From NCBI GenBank assembly GCA_014905825.1, contig JACGCN010000001.1:1674001-1738000 (forward strand): a stretch of 64,000 nucleotides of DNA, in the 5' to 3' direction. Positions 45,520-57,229 of the stretch are shown here, in pieces (position 1 is the first letter of the stretch; every line of letters starts with the position of its first letter). The notes beneath the pieces were generated by a model that was given only the letters and a program-made list of their open reading frames with translations, searched no databases and was not told the origin of the DNA. Made by a program: the position numbers and the translations under genes. The DNA is from Lyophyllum atratum (Eukaryota > Basidiomycota > Agaricomycetes > Agaricales > Lyophyllaceae).

Positions 45520-45798
45520 GGAAGGATTCGCCCTCTGTCCGTGGGAATATATGGACAAGCTGTCCATGTTGGAGGGCAAAATCCCTGTCAGGGTCTTTCC
45601 CTAGATCTCTTCAACCTCCCGTCTGCCGCTCAATCTCTGTATTGAACAAATCAGTATCAGGACTACTAGAACTTTGGACAAATTCATAAGATTGGTGGCG
45701 GATGCACGGTGTGTATATATGGTGTCACTCGTGATAACTGGGGATGATATGATAGACAACGGTACCAACGACGTAAGAAAAAAGTCATGAGGGACATG
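45520..45798. other. Intergenic between dioxygenase and AreA-like gene
   Basis: About 280 bp; it should hold the dioxygenase promoter. A TATATATGG sequence is near 45,714. No other signal is evident. Confidence 0.35.
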
Positions 45799-47530
45799 TC
45801 AATGATGGTTAGGTCGAGGGTATGTATGCACAAGTAAAATGGTAGATATACTTGTCGAGTAGCCGTCGTTGTAGGACAGCGCGTTCTTGCTCATCCCGGC
45901 GCCAGAGCCGACGCTAGACCTGTCATTCCCGCCCCCGTCGTCCTCGTCCCCACTGCCATACTGCGCCTGGTCGTACATGTACTCGTGTTCCGGGTACTCC
46001 GCCATGTAGGGATATGTACAGTCGGCTCGTCCACGAACGTCACGCTCTTCGCGTGCACGGGATGAGGTGGAGGCGGAGCGGGTGAGGATAGACTTGGCAG
46101 GTATGGGAGGGATGGAATTTGGGGATGAGGCCACGACGGAGGGGGAGGGGGAGGTGGCCGTCGTCGAGGTTGAGTGGGCGGCAGAGGAGGCGGAGGAGTC
46201 TGAGGAATTGGAAGAGGAAGATGAGGCGCGGTTGCGAGGGGGGGAGGAGGATGCTTGTGAAGCGTCCGGAATGGTTGGCAAGGAGAAGGCGGGTATGGCG
46301 ATTGAGGTGGAGGTTATGGTGTCGGCGGTGGACGGGGTCGTAGAGGTGGTGGACTGGGTGGACGTGAGGGACGCGCTGCGCTTGTGCACAGATGGGCGAA
46401 TGCTCGGCCTGCCTTTGCCCAATATGAGAGCTATCCCTTTCCCCTTGTCCGTCTTCACTTTCAGCTTGCCCTGTCCCTTCTTCTGTCCCTTCTTATCACC
46501 TTCATCCTGGATGTCATCACCACCCCGTGAAGAAAGGACCGAGCTTGAGGAAGCGGCACTGTTCACGATGTCCAGAATCCTCGACCCTGGTGAGCCCTCG
46601 ACCTCCTCATCGTCCCTGTCTTCATCACCGCGGCGTGTACGGAGGAGGCCCCAGAACGGCGAAGCCATTTTCTGTTTCTCCTTGACCTTCTCCTCCTTCT
46701 CCTTCTCCTTGCCCTTTCCCTTCTGCTTGATGCAACCAGATTTCCCAAGCCCCGCCCGCGCAGGGATCGTCGAGTGGACCTGCGCCGGCTTCTTCGCCGT
46801 GGCACTTCCACTTCCATTACCGCTGGTGTTGGCGTGCGACATGGCGTGCGCGAGGTACCCTGTCTGCGGCCGAGGGCGCTGTTTCGTGATGAGGCTCGTG
46901 CGGGCGGAAGTAGAGCGCGTCCGGGCACGGACGGGGATCGGGAGACGTGAGGGGTTGGTCGGTGAATGGGTCTTGGGGGAGAGGTGTTTGGGCGAGGATG
47001 GTTTGGGGTTGATAGTCGATGTGGACGTGGAAACTGTGAGCAGGGGTGGGGTGCGTGGTTTGGGGTGGCGGTAGATCCACTCTGTACGGTGCGGCGAGGT
47101 CGGAGTGAGCGGGAGAGTTGGATGGGCGTGGTGGGCGTGGTGGGAGTGCCAGGGATCGGCTAGGGATGGGGATTAGACTGGACTTTGGTGATTGAGCCGG
47201 TACTGCTGCTGCTGGGCCTTGGGGTCTTCGTTATTGTTAGCGTCAGGGTATGAGAGGTTCCAGGAGTCGTAGTCGCTGGGACCCGTTGGATTTGGCATTG
47301 TCAGTGTTGACCATGATGCATGAGGTTCCGAAGATGCCATAACCGCCAACTCAAGTTCTCCGTCGCTGGCCCTGTTCGAGGTAGCTGAAAAATTTGGTAC
47401 AGACCTAGACAGATATTAGAGCAGGTCAATTTGGAAGATTAGATAGAAAAAACGCACCTTCCAGGTCTTGGTCAAAGACTCGGTGTCGCCCAAATTGCTG
47501 AACGCAACGAAAGACTTGATTCTCTGGGGT
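45799..47530 (-). pseudogene. AreA/GATA-like-domain (DUF1752-type) regulator gene, apparently frameshifted
   Basis: Minus strand: exon to 47,458 ends FSNLGDTESLTKTWK; exon 2 from 47,404 has VCTKFFSYLEQGQR. Next, in another frame, comes ENLSWRLWHLRNLM (about 47,371-47,330), then in the first frame again VNTDNAKS. This is the conserved domain found in fungal AreA-type regulators and related phosphatase regulators. Compared with the expected QRLENLSW and NLMVNSDNAKS, a base is missing before ENLSW and seven bases (CATCATG) are added after NLM, leaving a stop between. Downstream (47,090 to 45,799) a long disordered Ser/Thr/Lys-rich tail stays open, with FWGLLRTRRGDED and an acidic YDQAQYGSGDEDD end. 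It was a host gene, or still is if these indels are sequencing errors. Confidence 0.6.
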
Positions 47531-47743
47531 GCACGCAACACAGTGAGTCAAGGAAGCAGCTGTGCTACTGCGCAACCAGCCCCCTGCGATGCGGGACGTT
47601 TGCGTGAAAATTTGGCGGCCTGGTGGGTACAGGGAGGTGAGACCAGACTTAGATAGGATTTATCACCGGCTTCAGGGTCTTGGTCAGTCAACCGACGGTT
47701 TGCGGGACTGACATCATGCCAAGACGGGCTTCGGCTGAGGTTG

Positions 47744-48597
47744 ATGGAACATCGGCTTCAGCCGCGGCTGTCGCCGGCTGTAGCCGGAGCTGTCGCAACA
47801 CTATTCATGCATGTGGCTGCTCGTGCCTCCAACCTTCGTGCGTTGCTGTCAGAGGACCCAGATGTGCGCGAAACGGTCAGGGAAATGGTTCAAGGGTTTG
47901 AAGCTACAGAGCGGGAAGAATGGCGCGGCTTCCGCCTCGCGAGCCTGGTGGACCCAACAGCGGCTGACTATGCCATCGACTCTAACGCGATCCCTATCGA
48001 ACTTGCCAAAGACGCGTTTCAGCATCTGCATACACCTATCCTTAACGGACCTAATCACGAGTTTCCAGACAAGCTTTTACCGTCAAGCAGATCTCAATTC
48101 GGGATGTAACATACGGAACATCTAGTTCCTTGACTTTCAAGAACAGCAATATCCTCTTTCAACATCCAACGGCTGATTCTATCGACGATCTGTCTGCTGC
48201 TACCATTCTCCAAATCTTCCAACATACTCACGAGTCTGCTAACGAGCCTTTTACGGAGTTCTATCTCATTGTGCGAGAGCTGTTGCCCGTGGATTCCACA
48301 TCCAATCCTTATCGCGAGTTTGGTTTTGCTGGAGAATTTCTTTGCAGAGCCGTACCCACAGTCGCTTCTCGTGTCATCAAGCTCTCACAGGTTATTTCAC
48401 ACGTTGCACTCACTCCAATGGATGATATAGAGTATGCGGGCTTGATTCATGTTCTTCCAGTTGACCGTGTGAGTTCCTTTCGAACTCTCTATTCTTACCG
48501 ATCATTCTTTAACCATCCATCACAGCTCATGCTATCATTTTGTCTGGGCATCACCACAGATGTTCAAGATGCAGATCTAGAGACTGATATGATTTAA
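47744..48597 (+). CDS. Transposon-associated conserved protein of unknown function (251 aa)
   Basis: Three exons: 47744-48105, 48147-48468, 48526-48597, with 41- and 57-bp introns; the frame closes exactly. The protein has LRALLSEDPDVRETVREMV, AIPIELAKDAFQHLHTP, SIDDLSAATILQIFQHTHES, FGFAGEFLCRAVPTVASRVI, HVALTPM, and VLPVDR spliced to LMLSF. From memory this C-terminal block accompanies tnp2-type transposases in Agaricomycetes, so it may be the surviving part of a second transposon gene; I cannot name a function. It is helical, with no membrane segment or signal peptide. The N-terminal 30 residues are Ala/Arg-rich and the true start could lie upstream. Confidence 0.6.
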
Positions 48598-49600
48598 TAT
48601 CTGTAATATAACTTCTTATACATACTATTCCCGCGTGGTCCAGCACGAGCGGCGTTGCATAATCCGCGATGATCTGTGCATTATATGACTTTTGTGCGCT
48701 TCTTGCCCTTTGTGTTCAGCTGAGTAGGGTACCACCGCTATCTACTCGTGGTTGGTATCACTATAAAGTTCACGTGTTTCTTATTTTTCGCTTCGGAACT
48801 ATATTACCGCGTCGGCGTGGTCGAGACTATCATTAACATTGCTCATAAGGTGTACACGTACAGTGCCTAGACTACTACAATATGGAAGACCGACGACGAG
48901 CCTAAAGTCTCTAGGGTGTGCTGTCTTGCCCGTAGTACGTGTAGGCATCCTAAACGGCCATGGTGAACTTCTTCGCATCCGATCCAATGATGGGACGTCG
49001 CTGGCTGCCTACTGGGTTTCTGGTCAGTCAATGATGCATATCCAAGGAGCTCACGTTTCACGAAGTTTCCAGAATATTTGTAGGTCCAGAATTGCTTCTT
49101 GATGTCTGCCCTTGAGGTTAGTGATGTTTTGATATCAAAATTAGTAAAACATCTCACAGAGAGCAAAGTTTTTGTTCGTGGCATAGTTGGGGTCGTAATA
49201 ATTGAGACCGTCCTATCACGACAGCATCAATTCTGGGCAGCGAGGGGTTGTTCAATGGACATTTGAGAAAGATAGAGAAAGCTGACTGACCATTCGAAAC
49301 AAGAGTCCAAAACTGCAAGACAGAAACCAGCGAGATCAGTTTGGAGATGCGCTCAATCATAATGACGAACTCACATCATAATGTGGTTCGTTAGCAAGAA
49401 CCAAGCTCTGGAAGACCATATGCCCGCAAACATTAAAGCATTCTTGACCCTGACAAATCACCCTTTCTATGAGCTGAGTCAGGAAGACTGTAGTGCGCCC
49501 TTACGTTGGATCGTAACCTCCTGACCAATCTTTTCCACTCCCATCTAATTAAGTTTCCAAGAGAGCAGCAAACTTCTCATAACACGTACGTAACAATCAA
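48598..49600 (-). other. Fragmentary spliced coding sequence, unrecognised
   Basis: Minus strand fragments joined by plausible introns: LVLANEPHYD (about 49,430-49,376), FGLLFRM (about 49,315), DGLNYYDPNYATNKNFAL (49,215-49,160) and KKQFWTYKYSGNFVKRELL (about 49,110-49,055). The amino-acid composition looks genuine, but I do not recognise the family and cannot join a full gene. 48,600-48,840 shows nothing. Confidence 0.3.
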
Positions 49601-49992
49601 TATTTGCTGATCAAGATGACCACCGACATCCAAGTAGCTTTCCCGGGATACAGCCGATTCGTGTTGCTGATGAACGAGGTATAGCTCGCGTCGTTGGGGA
49701 AGTCGCACGTGTGGTGAACAAGCGCAGTGATTCAGCATTTCCAGGTCCAAAATGAGGTGCGATTTTATGCGCAAGCAGGATGACGCAAAAGCATACCTTA
49801 CTAATGACCTAGGGTAGCCAAGATGCATACTCATTCCCAGCGTTCCCGAGACTCGAGGACTCGTCGGCCAATATACCAACAGACGATGTCAGGCCCTTGG
49901 CAGAAAGTGCATTGTGCAGCCCGTTAAAAACTTCTGCACGCCTAGACCCCAAATTCAGCATTCCCAACCAAAGACCCAATGATCTGAGGCAC

Positions 49993-50610
49993 TCACTGGG
50001 TAGGCTGAACCTGCATCCCCTCCTGTCCACACCGCAATGGCCCAAACGTGCTATCAGGCTCCTGCTGGAAGTGCGCAATAATGTCCGCAAGATACATAGA
50101 GTTTCTGCCGTCTTGCATCAGGGAACTTGTAGAGGTTGTTGGGCCACCACACGCTGGAGCCGCCGATGCCGTGGAAGGTCCGGGCAGGGGTAGAGGAGAC
50201 CGAAGCTGTGGGGGAGTATGTCGATGGCCAGAGTCGGGCCAAAAGACGAAGGTGAGGGACAATGAAGAGGAGAGGCGGGAGTGGCGCGGGGTTCGAGATT
50301 GTATTTGCTGGAACTGTGTTGAGGGGAGAAGGAGAGAGTGGAGGTAGAAGAGGCGAGGAAGGGCGGAGAGTGTGGTTACGAGGATGGCGTGTTTTAGGAG
50401 GGCCTTATCGGGAAGCGAGGGGGGGAGGAAGTTGGTGAGGGCAGAGAATTTGGCCTGGTGTTTGGATGCGGATTTGTGTTTAGGAGGGGTTTTGTGGCGG
50501 CGGTGGAAGGAGGTGTTGGTGGAGGTGGTAAAGGACGAGGAGAGCAAATCATTGTCGTCGGCATCTGAAGCAATAGGCGACGAGGATGATCTTGACATTG
50601 GAGTACTCAT
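49993..50610 (-). CDS. Hypothetical protein, Ser-rich N-terminus with one hydrophobic helix
   Basis: An open frame of 205 codons starts at ATG 50,610. Residues 1-55 are Ser/Thr/His/Lys-rich; about 75-100 (LLKHAILVTTLSALPRLFYL) may be a membrane helix; the rest is Pro/Ser-rich and may cross unannotated introns. No family is recognised. Confidence 0.3.
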   Translation of the reverse strand: MSTPMSRSSSSPIASDADDNDLLSSSFTTSTNTSFHRRHKTPPKHKSASKHQAKFSALTNFLPPSLPDKALLKHAILVTTLSALPRLFYLHSLLLPSTQFQQIQSRTPRHSRLSSSLSLTFVFWPDSGHRHTPPQLRSPLPLPGPSTASAAPACGGPTTSTSSLMQDGRNSMYLADIIAHFQQEPDSTFGPLRCGQEGMQVQPTQ

Positions 50611-50774
50611 GAATACTTGGCGAGCATAGCGTTAATGAAAGATCTTCTAGTTCCTGTGTATCTTCAGATTTCATCGGTTATGTGTAAAATGGGCCTAAGT
50701 TTATGTTCGATACCACCAAATCTAGGTCCTCTATCGACGGACTGGCAGACGCAGCAGTGAAAGACGCCATATAA

Positions 50775-51669
50775 ATGAGCTGGGAAGGATGTTCGTGGCA
50801 GTGTCGGTGGTTCGGATCGGATATGGGGTTGGCGCTTCAACTTCCAGCTCTGCAGCGCCACTTCTGCTCGCGCTGTTCTTCCTCATCTGCCTCCTCTGGT
50901 CCTCCATTCAGTTGTATTCTTACCCTTCATACACCACACCACGATGTCACGAGGACTAGTCGACTTGGCAATGTACGGTCTCTCCAAGTTGACTTGGTTT
51001 ACCAGCGTCGAGGGTGCAGACACGAACAAGCAATAGAGAAAGGTGTTCAGAAAGATAATGTTCAGGTGGCGGCAGGTCGTGTTGTCGGTGCATCCTTTGA
51101 TCCTCTTTAAGTCTTGCTAGCTACAGCTCACCTTGTGCTATATATCAGTTGGCACTGATCTCAGCGTTCATATTCGTTCTTCTGCTGAAAACCGTCTCCA
51201 ATATTTCACCCTTACCCACCCCCATGTCATAGGATGAGTGTTGCGCTGATGGCCCTCACACACCCGGCAGCGCCTTCCCGCCTAATCAGACCGCCAGAAC
51301 GGTGTTGGGTATCGGTGTCATTCTCTCTACTTCAGGAATTCTTTTCGATTGTGCTCTTCATGATGCTGTTAAGCGGCGTAAAAGCTTCCGTCTTTCGTGT
51401 AAAGATAACCTTATACGGCCCTCTCCTACCAGATCTTCAACTAATTCGTGATTGCTCTCTAGGCGCATTTACTCACTTCCCGACGGCTCATCGGTGTCTT
51501 CTCCCTTGTGGTATCCATCCCGGTGTGGGCCACCATAACCAGTGTCGTTGCCTGCATCTTCGCAGTAATTCTCATGGTTGTTTCGTCAACACCAATTGCA
51601 GGAGTTGCCTGGTTGATATTTGTTGCCGCTGTGATTTTTTCAATTCTTCTCGCATTCTTGAGCCTTTAG
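50775..51669 (+). CDS. Possible multi-exon membrane protein
   Basis: Hydrophobic exons appear in different frames: PLLLALFFLICLLWSSIQLY near 50,860-50,925, VLGIGVILSTSGILFD near 51,302-51,350, and RLIGVFSLVVSIPVWATI leading to two further helices ending SLLAFLSL-like at 51,669. This suggests a polytopic protein of three or four helices, but intron borders were not established and no family is recognised. Confidence 0.3.
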
Positions 51670-51849
51670 TCTTCGCGATTGACCTGCACCAACCTTCATA
51701 CATAAATACTTTCTTGGCATTTGCAACTCTTACATATATTTTGCACCCTCCTCCAGTTTTCCAACATTACGGCTATATTTTTTTGCATTGTACATATATA
51801 ATGGTTCAAGATTCTGCTATAATCACGATCTCTCGCAAGTGCCTACCAT

Positions 51850-52245
51850 AATACTTGAAGCCAGTTCCTCGATTCCCGATTCGGATTGAGGACTGGCCGC
51901 GGAGTGTATAAACGTGAGATGTGGGATTGTATTTTGAATACAATCGTGATATATCCGATGCCTTAAGATCGCGGATTTTAGAAATAGGATCCTCCATCTT
52001 GTGATCACAATGCGTTCGACATATCATCTCATGATTTATAGGGATCAAATTAGAAATTTGATCATGATTTCGCCAAGGGCTTTTAGCTGATCATATCATA
52101 AATATATTCCTGATAAAGATGTCGATTCTACCTTGGACATGTGTCTGATGATATCGCAAATATATTCCATATTTTCCCTGCAGATTAATGGGTGTACTTA
52201 TTTTAAATATCATCAAAATATATTCCAACTAAAATCAGAGATGTG
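51850..52245 (-). repeat. Dispersed AT-rich repeat, copy 2 (inverted relative to 33,537-33,925)
   Basis: Its reverse complement matches 33,537-33,925 over most of its length, with an extra ATTTAAAATAAGTA-type insertion near 52,200. Boundaries lie near AAATCAGAGATG (right) and the GAGGAACTGGCTT block (left). Confidence 0.7.
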
Positions 52246-52416
52246 TCTTTGTGCAGACAGACGGGTGGGATGGTGTTGATACTATACAGGGCGAAGAGCC
52301 ATATGGCGAGTATGCTACACCACTGCGAGTCTTGGGGTTTCAGGTAGTAGTTGAGATATTGTCCCACTGACTCACCTGACCGGGAAGGCGGGCATAAATG
52401 AATCTGCTGGAGGCTA

Positions 52417-53037
52417 TTGAAGAATTTGGAAGGATGGTCAGAAAACTATAGGAAACATGCAGCGCAGCCAAGCAGCTTCAAGGGCCTGCAAGCGCCAACT
52501 TTGAGCTCCCCTAATATCTCCGTTGAGCATGCATGGCTTCGCTTACGTCTGGATTGGGAGGATAATGCCATTCTCATGTATGAAAACGAAGAAGAGGAAT
52601 GATACAATCCGCACAACGAGAGCCAACAGTATGTGCTGAAAATCTATTCTTGTTCGAGACCTGAATTAGATCTCATCCAGGATGCTTTGCTGCTGGCTCT
52701 GGGCCAAGCTCTTGAGGAAGACTCTTGCACAATTTGTACAAGAGAGAAATTCCTACAAGCCCCGCAAGGATAGCAAGGCCGGTCCTTCTGGGATGTCTCG
52801 AAACAATGCCTTTGTCATGCCTGAAAGTTGGTGTGGCCAGAACTGCCTTCTTCTGGTGGATCTTGAAGTTGTTCGGGAAATTAAAAAGGAGCTGGGAGGA
52901 GACGAGATCCTCGAGTTCATATCACGAGAGTTCTGGGATCGTGCGGAAGCAGCATAGCAGACCCTTGGTGTCCAGGATGTGATGTGCGACAACATATGGC
53001 CCATCTTCAAAGAGTTGTTACCTCTCATGTTTTCATA
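52417..53037 (+). other. Conserved-looking coding fragments, unrecognised
   Basis: Open stretches 52,417-52,602 (GWSENYRKHAAQPSSFKGL, ending in an acidic tail) and 52,682-52,957 (NNAFVMPESWCGQNCLLLVD, then EVVREIKKELGGDEILEFIS, FWDRAEAA). After the stop, in the same frame, come NIWPIFKELLPLMFS residues. This looks like the end of a transposon-type gene with a nonsense codon, but I cannot name the family. Confidence 0.35.
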
Positions 53038-53204
53038 AACTCATGTATGTTCCTTGTGTAAGTCGGCAACATGCAGGAGCGAATAAAAGACAGGCAGTGA
53101 TTGACAGATGGAAAGACCACTGTCCGGTACAAATCACATTGAGCTCGCATGCCTACCTGCCAGTCCTGCTTATTCTCATCCTTGCAAGTCAATGTAGTCT
53201 TTAC

Positions 53205-53425
53205 ATGGACTCTATGTAGACTCTACATAGACTCCTTGTAGATTGCTCTAGGTAGACTCTACGTAACTCTACGTAGTCTCCACCTATACATAGAGTCTAT
53301 GTAGAGTCTATGTAGACTTCAATGGTTGACAAAAATATCTGGCTAGCCTAAGGAGGTAGAGTCTATGTAGACTCTACGTAGTCTCTACGTAAACTCCAGG
53401 TAGAGTCTATGTGGAGTCTAAATAA
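53205..53425. repeat. Array of self-complementary GTAGACTCTAC-type motifs
   Basis: About 220 bp composed of TAGACTCTA, AGTCTATGTAGAC and CTACGTAG variants in both orientations, able to pair at many registers. Flanks TGTAGTCTTTACATGG (left) and CCAGGTGTAAAGTCC (right) are weakly inverted. Probably the subterminal part or whole of a small non-autonomous element. Confidence 0.65.
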
Positions 53426-53829
53426 AACCAGGTGTAAAGTCCTCACCAAATCACTGTGTTCTTCATCATTATCAGAAGAATCTGTTTCAAAGAGAGGGAA
53501 CATTTTCATCTGGTAGTCTCATGCCCGACGTTACAGATTTAGGCAATGACTCGTGAGAATCCATCCGTCAGCGGAACCTCCGAATGACAAGTCATGCGCT
53601 ATAACATCTGGTGCATTTCGCCCTGCCAACCACCCACCTAGTCACACATGTCACAGAAGTCCATGTTTTTCAATTCACATGCCGTGGAAATGCGAGACGC
53701 CTGCTTGTTTCCCTCGATTTAAACCATGTTTTGAGTGCAGCGCGCTCGTACTGCACTTTTGCATCTTGATTGCAGCTCTTCTCACCCAAGCTTATCTGGT
53801 TTGCGCTTATGCCAGCCTTGATAAGGCTT

Positions 53830-54960
53830 AATTGGCTGAGGTGCAGTGGGGCGACGGTTTTAAAACATGTATCTGAGCACCCAGACACCATTCCCAAAAT
53901 GACGGGGGTAAGCCAGATTCATTAAGCATGGCAGTAATGTCATCAGCCAGAGTCCTGTTGGTGCATTCTGCAACACCGTTTTGCTGGGGACGACTACACG
54001 TGGTATGGCGGCGCTGAATGCCACATTCATTGGTAAATTTAATGAATGCATTGGACATGTATTCCTCACCCTTATGAGGTCACTGTGGATCAATTCAAGT
54101 GGCTTAGAAGCACGACTAGGTGATGAGAGGAAAGAATTTGACTGTGCCAGCCAAGCATGGCTCACAAATTGGATCAGGCTTCTGAGATGATTTCAACGCA
54201 AGCCCAGTCACCAGCTCATCCTTGATTATCTTCTTGACATCTGCATGCATAATTGTGATGTGCAAAGCGACGATGCCATAGGTTCAGATCAAGGGGAAGT
54301 GTCGAGGTAATGCCTGCAAACTCCGAAATTTGTTCTGTCCATCCAAACATGCAGAGTTGTTGGAGTTAATGGATGCACAGAACAACTTCTTTCCATCTAA
54401 ACCAAATTGCATGGCTTTAGAATCAATGTGGATATGATAGCCTTTATTTCGAGTTAAGTATAGACAGGATAGAAGGTTGTTTTGGAGTAAGAGGACATGC
54501 AAGACTCTGGTAAACTCTATAGCTTCAGACTGAGCTCCTTGCCATTGACTATTGGCTTGAAAACTATAGAACCAACTTCAGCTGAATAAATAAGTGTATT
54601 GTCTGCTAACCTGATTGGAATGCAACAGGGCGTATGGTTGCAAACCCAATTTTGGTGGTGCGTTTCATTATTATCAGAGTTGTCAGGGGAGGGGGGGGGA
54701 GACATGGGATCCTGAAGCACTGATATGATAGCAGAATGCCGATGATCTATAGTCCGACCAAGACATACAACAATGTTTGCGAGGTTGTTGACATAGGTGG
54801 ACAAGGTGATCGTGTTGTGTAGCTGTCCAAGGTTGAGCCCATCAGCTGAAGGCGATAAAGGTGGTGGAGTAGGCTGGGCGTCAACACGTGGAATGATATA
54901 GACGTTGTTACGGGGGGGTGGAGGTACACTGGATGGGGACATGGGTGCGATCACACCATT
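53830..54960 (-). pseudogene. Copia protease/pre-integrase/integrase remnant
   Basis: Minus strand: PCCIPIRLADNTLIYSAEVG (about 54,640-54,580), HVLLLQNNLLSCLYLTRNKG (about 54,500-54,440), SRASKPLELIHSDL (about 54,115), and CGIQRRHTTCSRPQQNGVAE followed by ITAMLNESGLPPSFW (about 54,030-53,890). These are successive copia Pol blocks with large deletions and frame changes between them. The N-terminal flank to 54,954 is Pro-rich. Confidence 0.75.
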
Positions 54961-55980
54961 TACAACAGTGCGCGGGCTTCAAGGGCATCCATAAAGGTTT
55001 GAAGAGGATCGGGATCAAACGGAGACAGGGAACGTGAGGATAGGACAGTGGGAGTGGAGGACAATACCAGTATAGGTGACTGGCACGAGGGAGACGACAT
55101 CTGGCAGGCAAAGGTGAGGTAACCATGAAGGACATGCAGAATGCACGTTTGGAGATCACGATACGAGAACATTGTAGAAGTGTTGACGTATGTGATGGCG
55201 AGGCCGAGGCGACGAGGTGACGACATTGATAATGGAAGGAAGGGAAATGAATCGAGCGAAGCATGCAGTGTGGTTAAGGTAAGACATTTTTGGTCTGGAC
55301 GGACTCGCAAAGACAGGTAGTAGCAAGATATGGGTGGGCCACATGGGCAGGGGTCATAAAGAGCCATATTGGCAGGAGTGGTAATGGGCCCTATAGGCAA
55401 AGGAGTGCTAGGAAGTTGGGATGTGCTTCGTATATGGTGTTAAACGGGCGGGTTGGCCTATGGTGGGCATTTCACTCTTCACCTGCGACGATGGGGTCAC
55501 AGGCTCTGAGTTCCACTCAGAACGGCATGCCCGTAAATTCTTCAAAACATGTCAACTTGGCGTTGATGCAATGCTGGCCACCGGCATAGCATTCGATGTG
55601 CCACAGGCCCGGTCATTCCCTGCTGACGCGACAGAGCCACAGATTGATAAGTGTCCGAAGTCTATTCCTAGACACGGTCCAATGAGTATATAGGGAAGAG
55701 TGGGACAGATGTGGACAGGAAATCGAGTTTTTCAACTTTGATGATGGTGGTAGCATATATAGAACCAGATGTCTGAATCAGTAATTGATTCAGATATGTA
55801 CGGGAAGCGTGACCAGATGGTTATGGATCAATCACAAGTGGGTAAAGATCATGCAAAAGAAAATTTCTCTAAGGCTAGGATACAATGCTGCTCATACTTA
55901 TTATACCTAGCTCGTCAACTAAAAATCTATATAACAAATGACAGGAGTCTTTTCGGCCTTGAACATAAGTAGACCAGACA
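54961..55980. other. No supportable gene
   Basis: About 1 kb with overlapping open frames on both strands but none with family features. Frames at 54,960-55,400 (minus) and 55,421-55,693 (plus) are noted and not called. Confidence 0.4.
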
Positions 55981-56199
55981 TAAGTCGTCAGACCGACCAT
56001 GGGCCTGATCATCCTGCAATCACTTAAACACTCATGGTTTGTTGACTTGCATGTGCTCGTGTGACAATCCTGCAGCTAATGGCAAGGAGGAAGACTTTGA
56101 GCTGTACTTTATACAATGAACTTCATACATGTCGTAGTTCTCGGCATAGTGTAGATCTGCAAATGTGGACAAATGTAATCCTGGATTATGTACATTGTT

Positions 56200-56298
56200 G
56201 ATACCTGTTAGGCAGTGTCCCCATTTATGCCCACCACTTTGACAGGGATCAAAAAATGTAGTAAAGGTACCCGGTATGGTCAAGTAATCGAGGGCCAT
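56200..56298 (-). pseudogene. hAT dimerisation-domain fragment
   Basis: MALDYLTIPGT at 56,298-56,266 matches the start of the hAT C-terminal dimerisation domain; beyond it the sequence diverges (FTTFFDPCQSGG where STD.ERAFS.GG would be expected), so only a scrap survives. Confidence 0.5.
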
Positions 56299-56992
56299 GT
56301 GGGATAACCAAGGATATATCTTGTGCTTTTCATTTCACCAGCAGATGGGAGAGGTATAGTTGCAGGTTCCTTGACTACTGGACCGGCGGACAACACAGGT
56401 AGGGATGCAAATAACTCAAACATGAAGCCTTCCTTAATGGGCAATGTTACTTCAAATGGAAACTCCAACAGGCGCTACAGATTCTCATGGGCATCTGGGC
56501 ACAGTGCTGTGACATGTCGCGGCCCCATGCCTGTACTTAGGCATGGGGCACTATTCCAAGTCTTAAGTGACTTTCTGTACATTGATCTTGCCAGTTGACA
56601 CATTCACCCATCGACTATAAACATCACACTCCGTGCACAGCACGGGTTATGGCTAGTTAAACATATTTTTGGACTTCTTGACCGTTGACTGTCACTAAGA
56701 CCCCAAAGCATGATAGAAGAGGATAATGAGCTAGGATACGCACCGGCTTATCAGGCACCTCGACATCAACCGCATCCTCGCCTCCACCACCAACAGTCTC
56801 ATCCGTAACTCGAGCATACAAACAGTCGAAAACCCTTTCTGGGATCTGTTATAAGGTAAACGATGTGCGCTCACCTGAAGAAAATCCATGCCGGAGATCG
56901 CAAACGACAAAGGCCGTGAATACTTAGTGCAGACCAGTACCATGTAAACACATACAGAACCAGATAAACTGCCTTATATATAGCTTACACCT

Positions 56993-57226
56993 CATAACAG
57001 GCAAGCACAGGGATGTCAGGTTAGACAGCTGAGGTCCGAAGTTAGAAACTGGTTTGTTGAGGAACTGACTGATCTACACACCTGAAGTCAGTTAGAAACT
57101 GGGGACTTCAGGTCAATCTAATCTACTATATATACTGTGCACAAGAAGGCTGTTTGCACTGGATAGATGGTAGTTAAGAAAACTGATCTAAACAACAGCC
57201 AGTGTAGTAAGTCACCATCAAGAAGA
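56993..57226 (-). repeat. Truncated LTR, family L1 (about 233 bp)
   Basis: It matches the 34,599-34,957 solo LTR from AACAGGCAAGCACAGGGATG to GTAAGTCACCATCAAG, then stops; the distal third is missing. More substitutions than the two full solo LTRs, so older. Confidence 0.85.
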
Positions 57227-57229
57227 TAA

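Noticed and set aside
46067..47074. Long plus-strand frame opposite the AreA-like gene
   Set aside because: Composition mirrors the Ser/Thr-rich minus-strand tail; no start context, introns or motif.
53205..53425. CRISPR array
   Set aside because: No direct repeats with unique spacers; the words are palindromic and overlapping, and the genome is eukaryotic.
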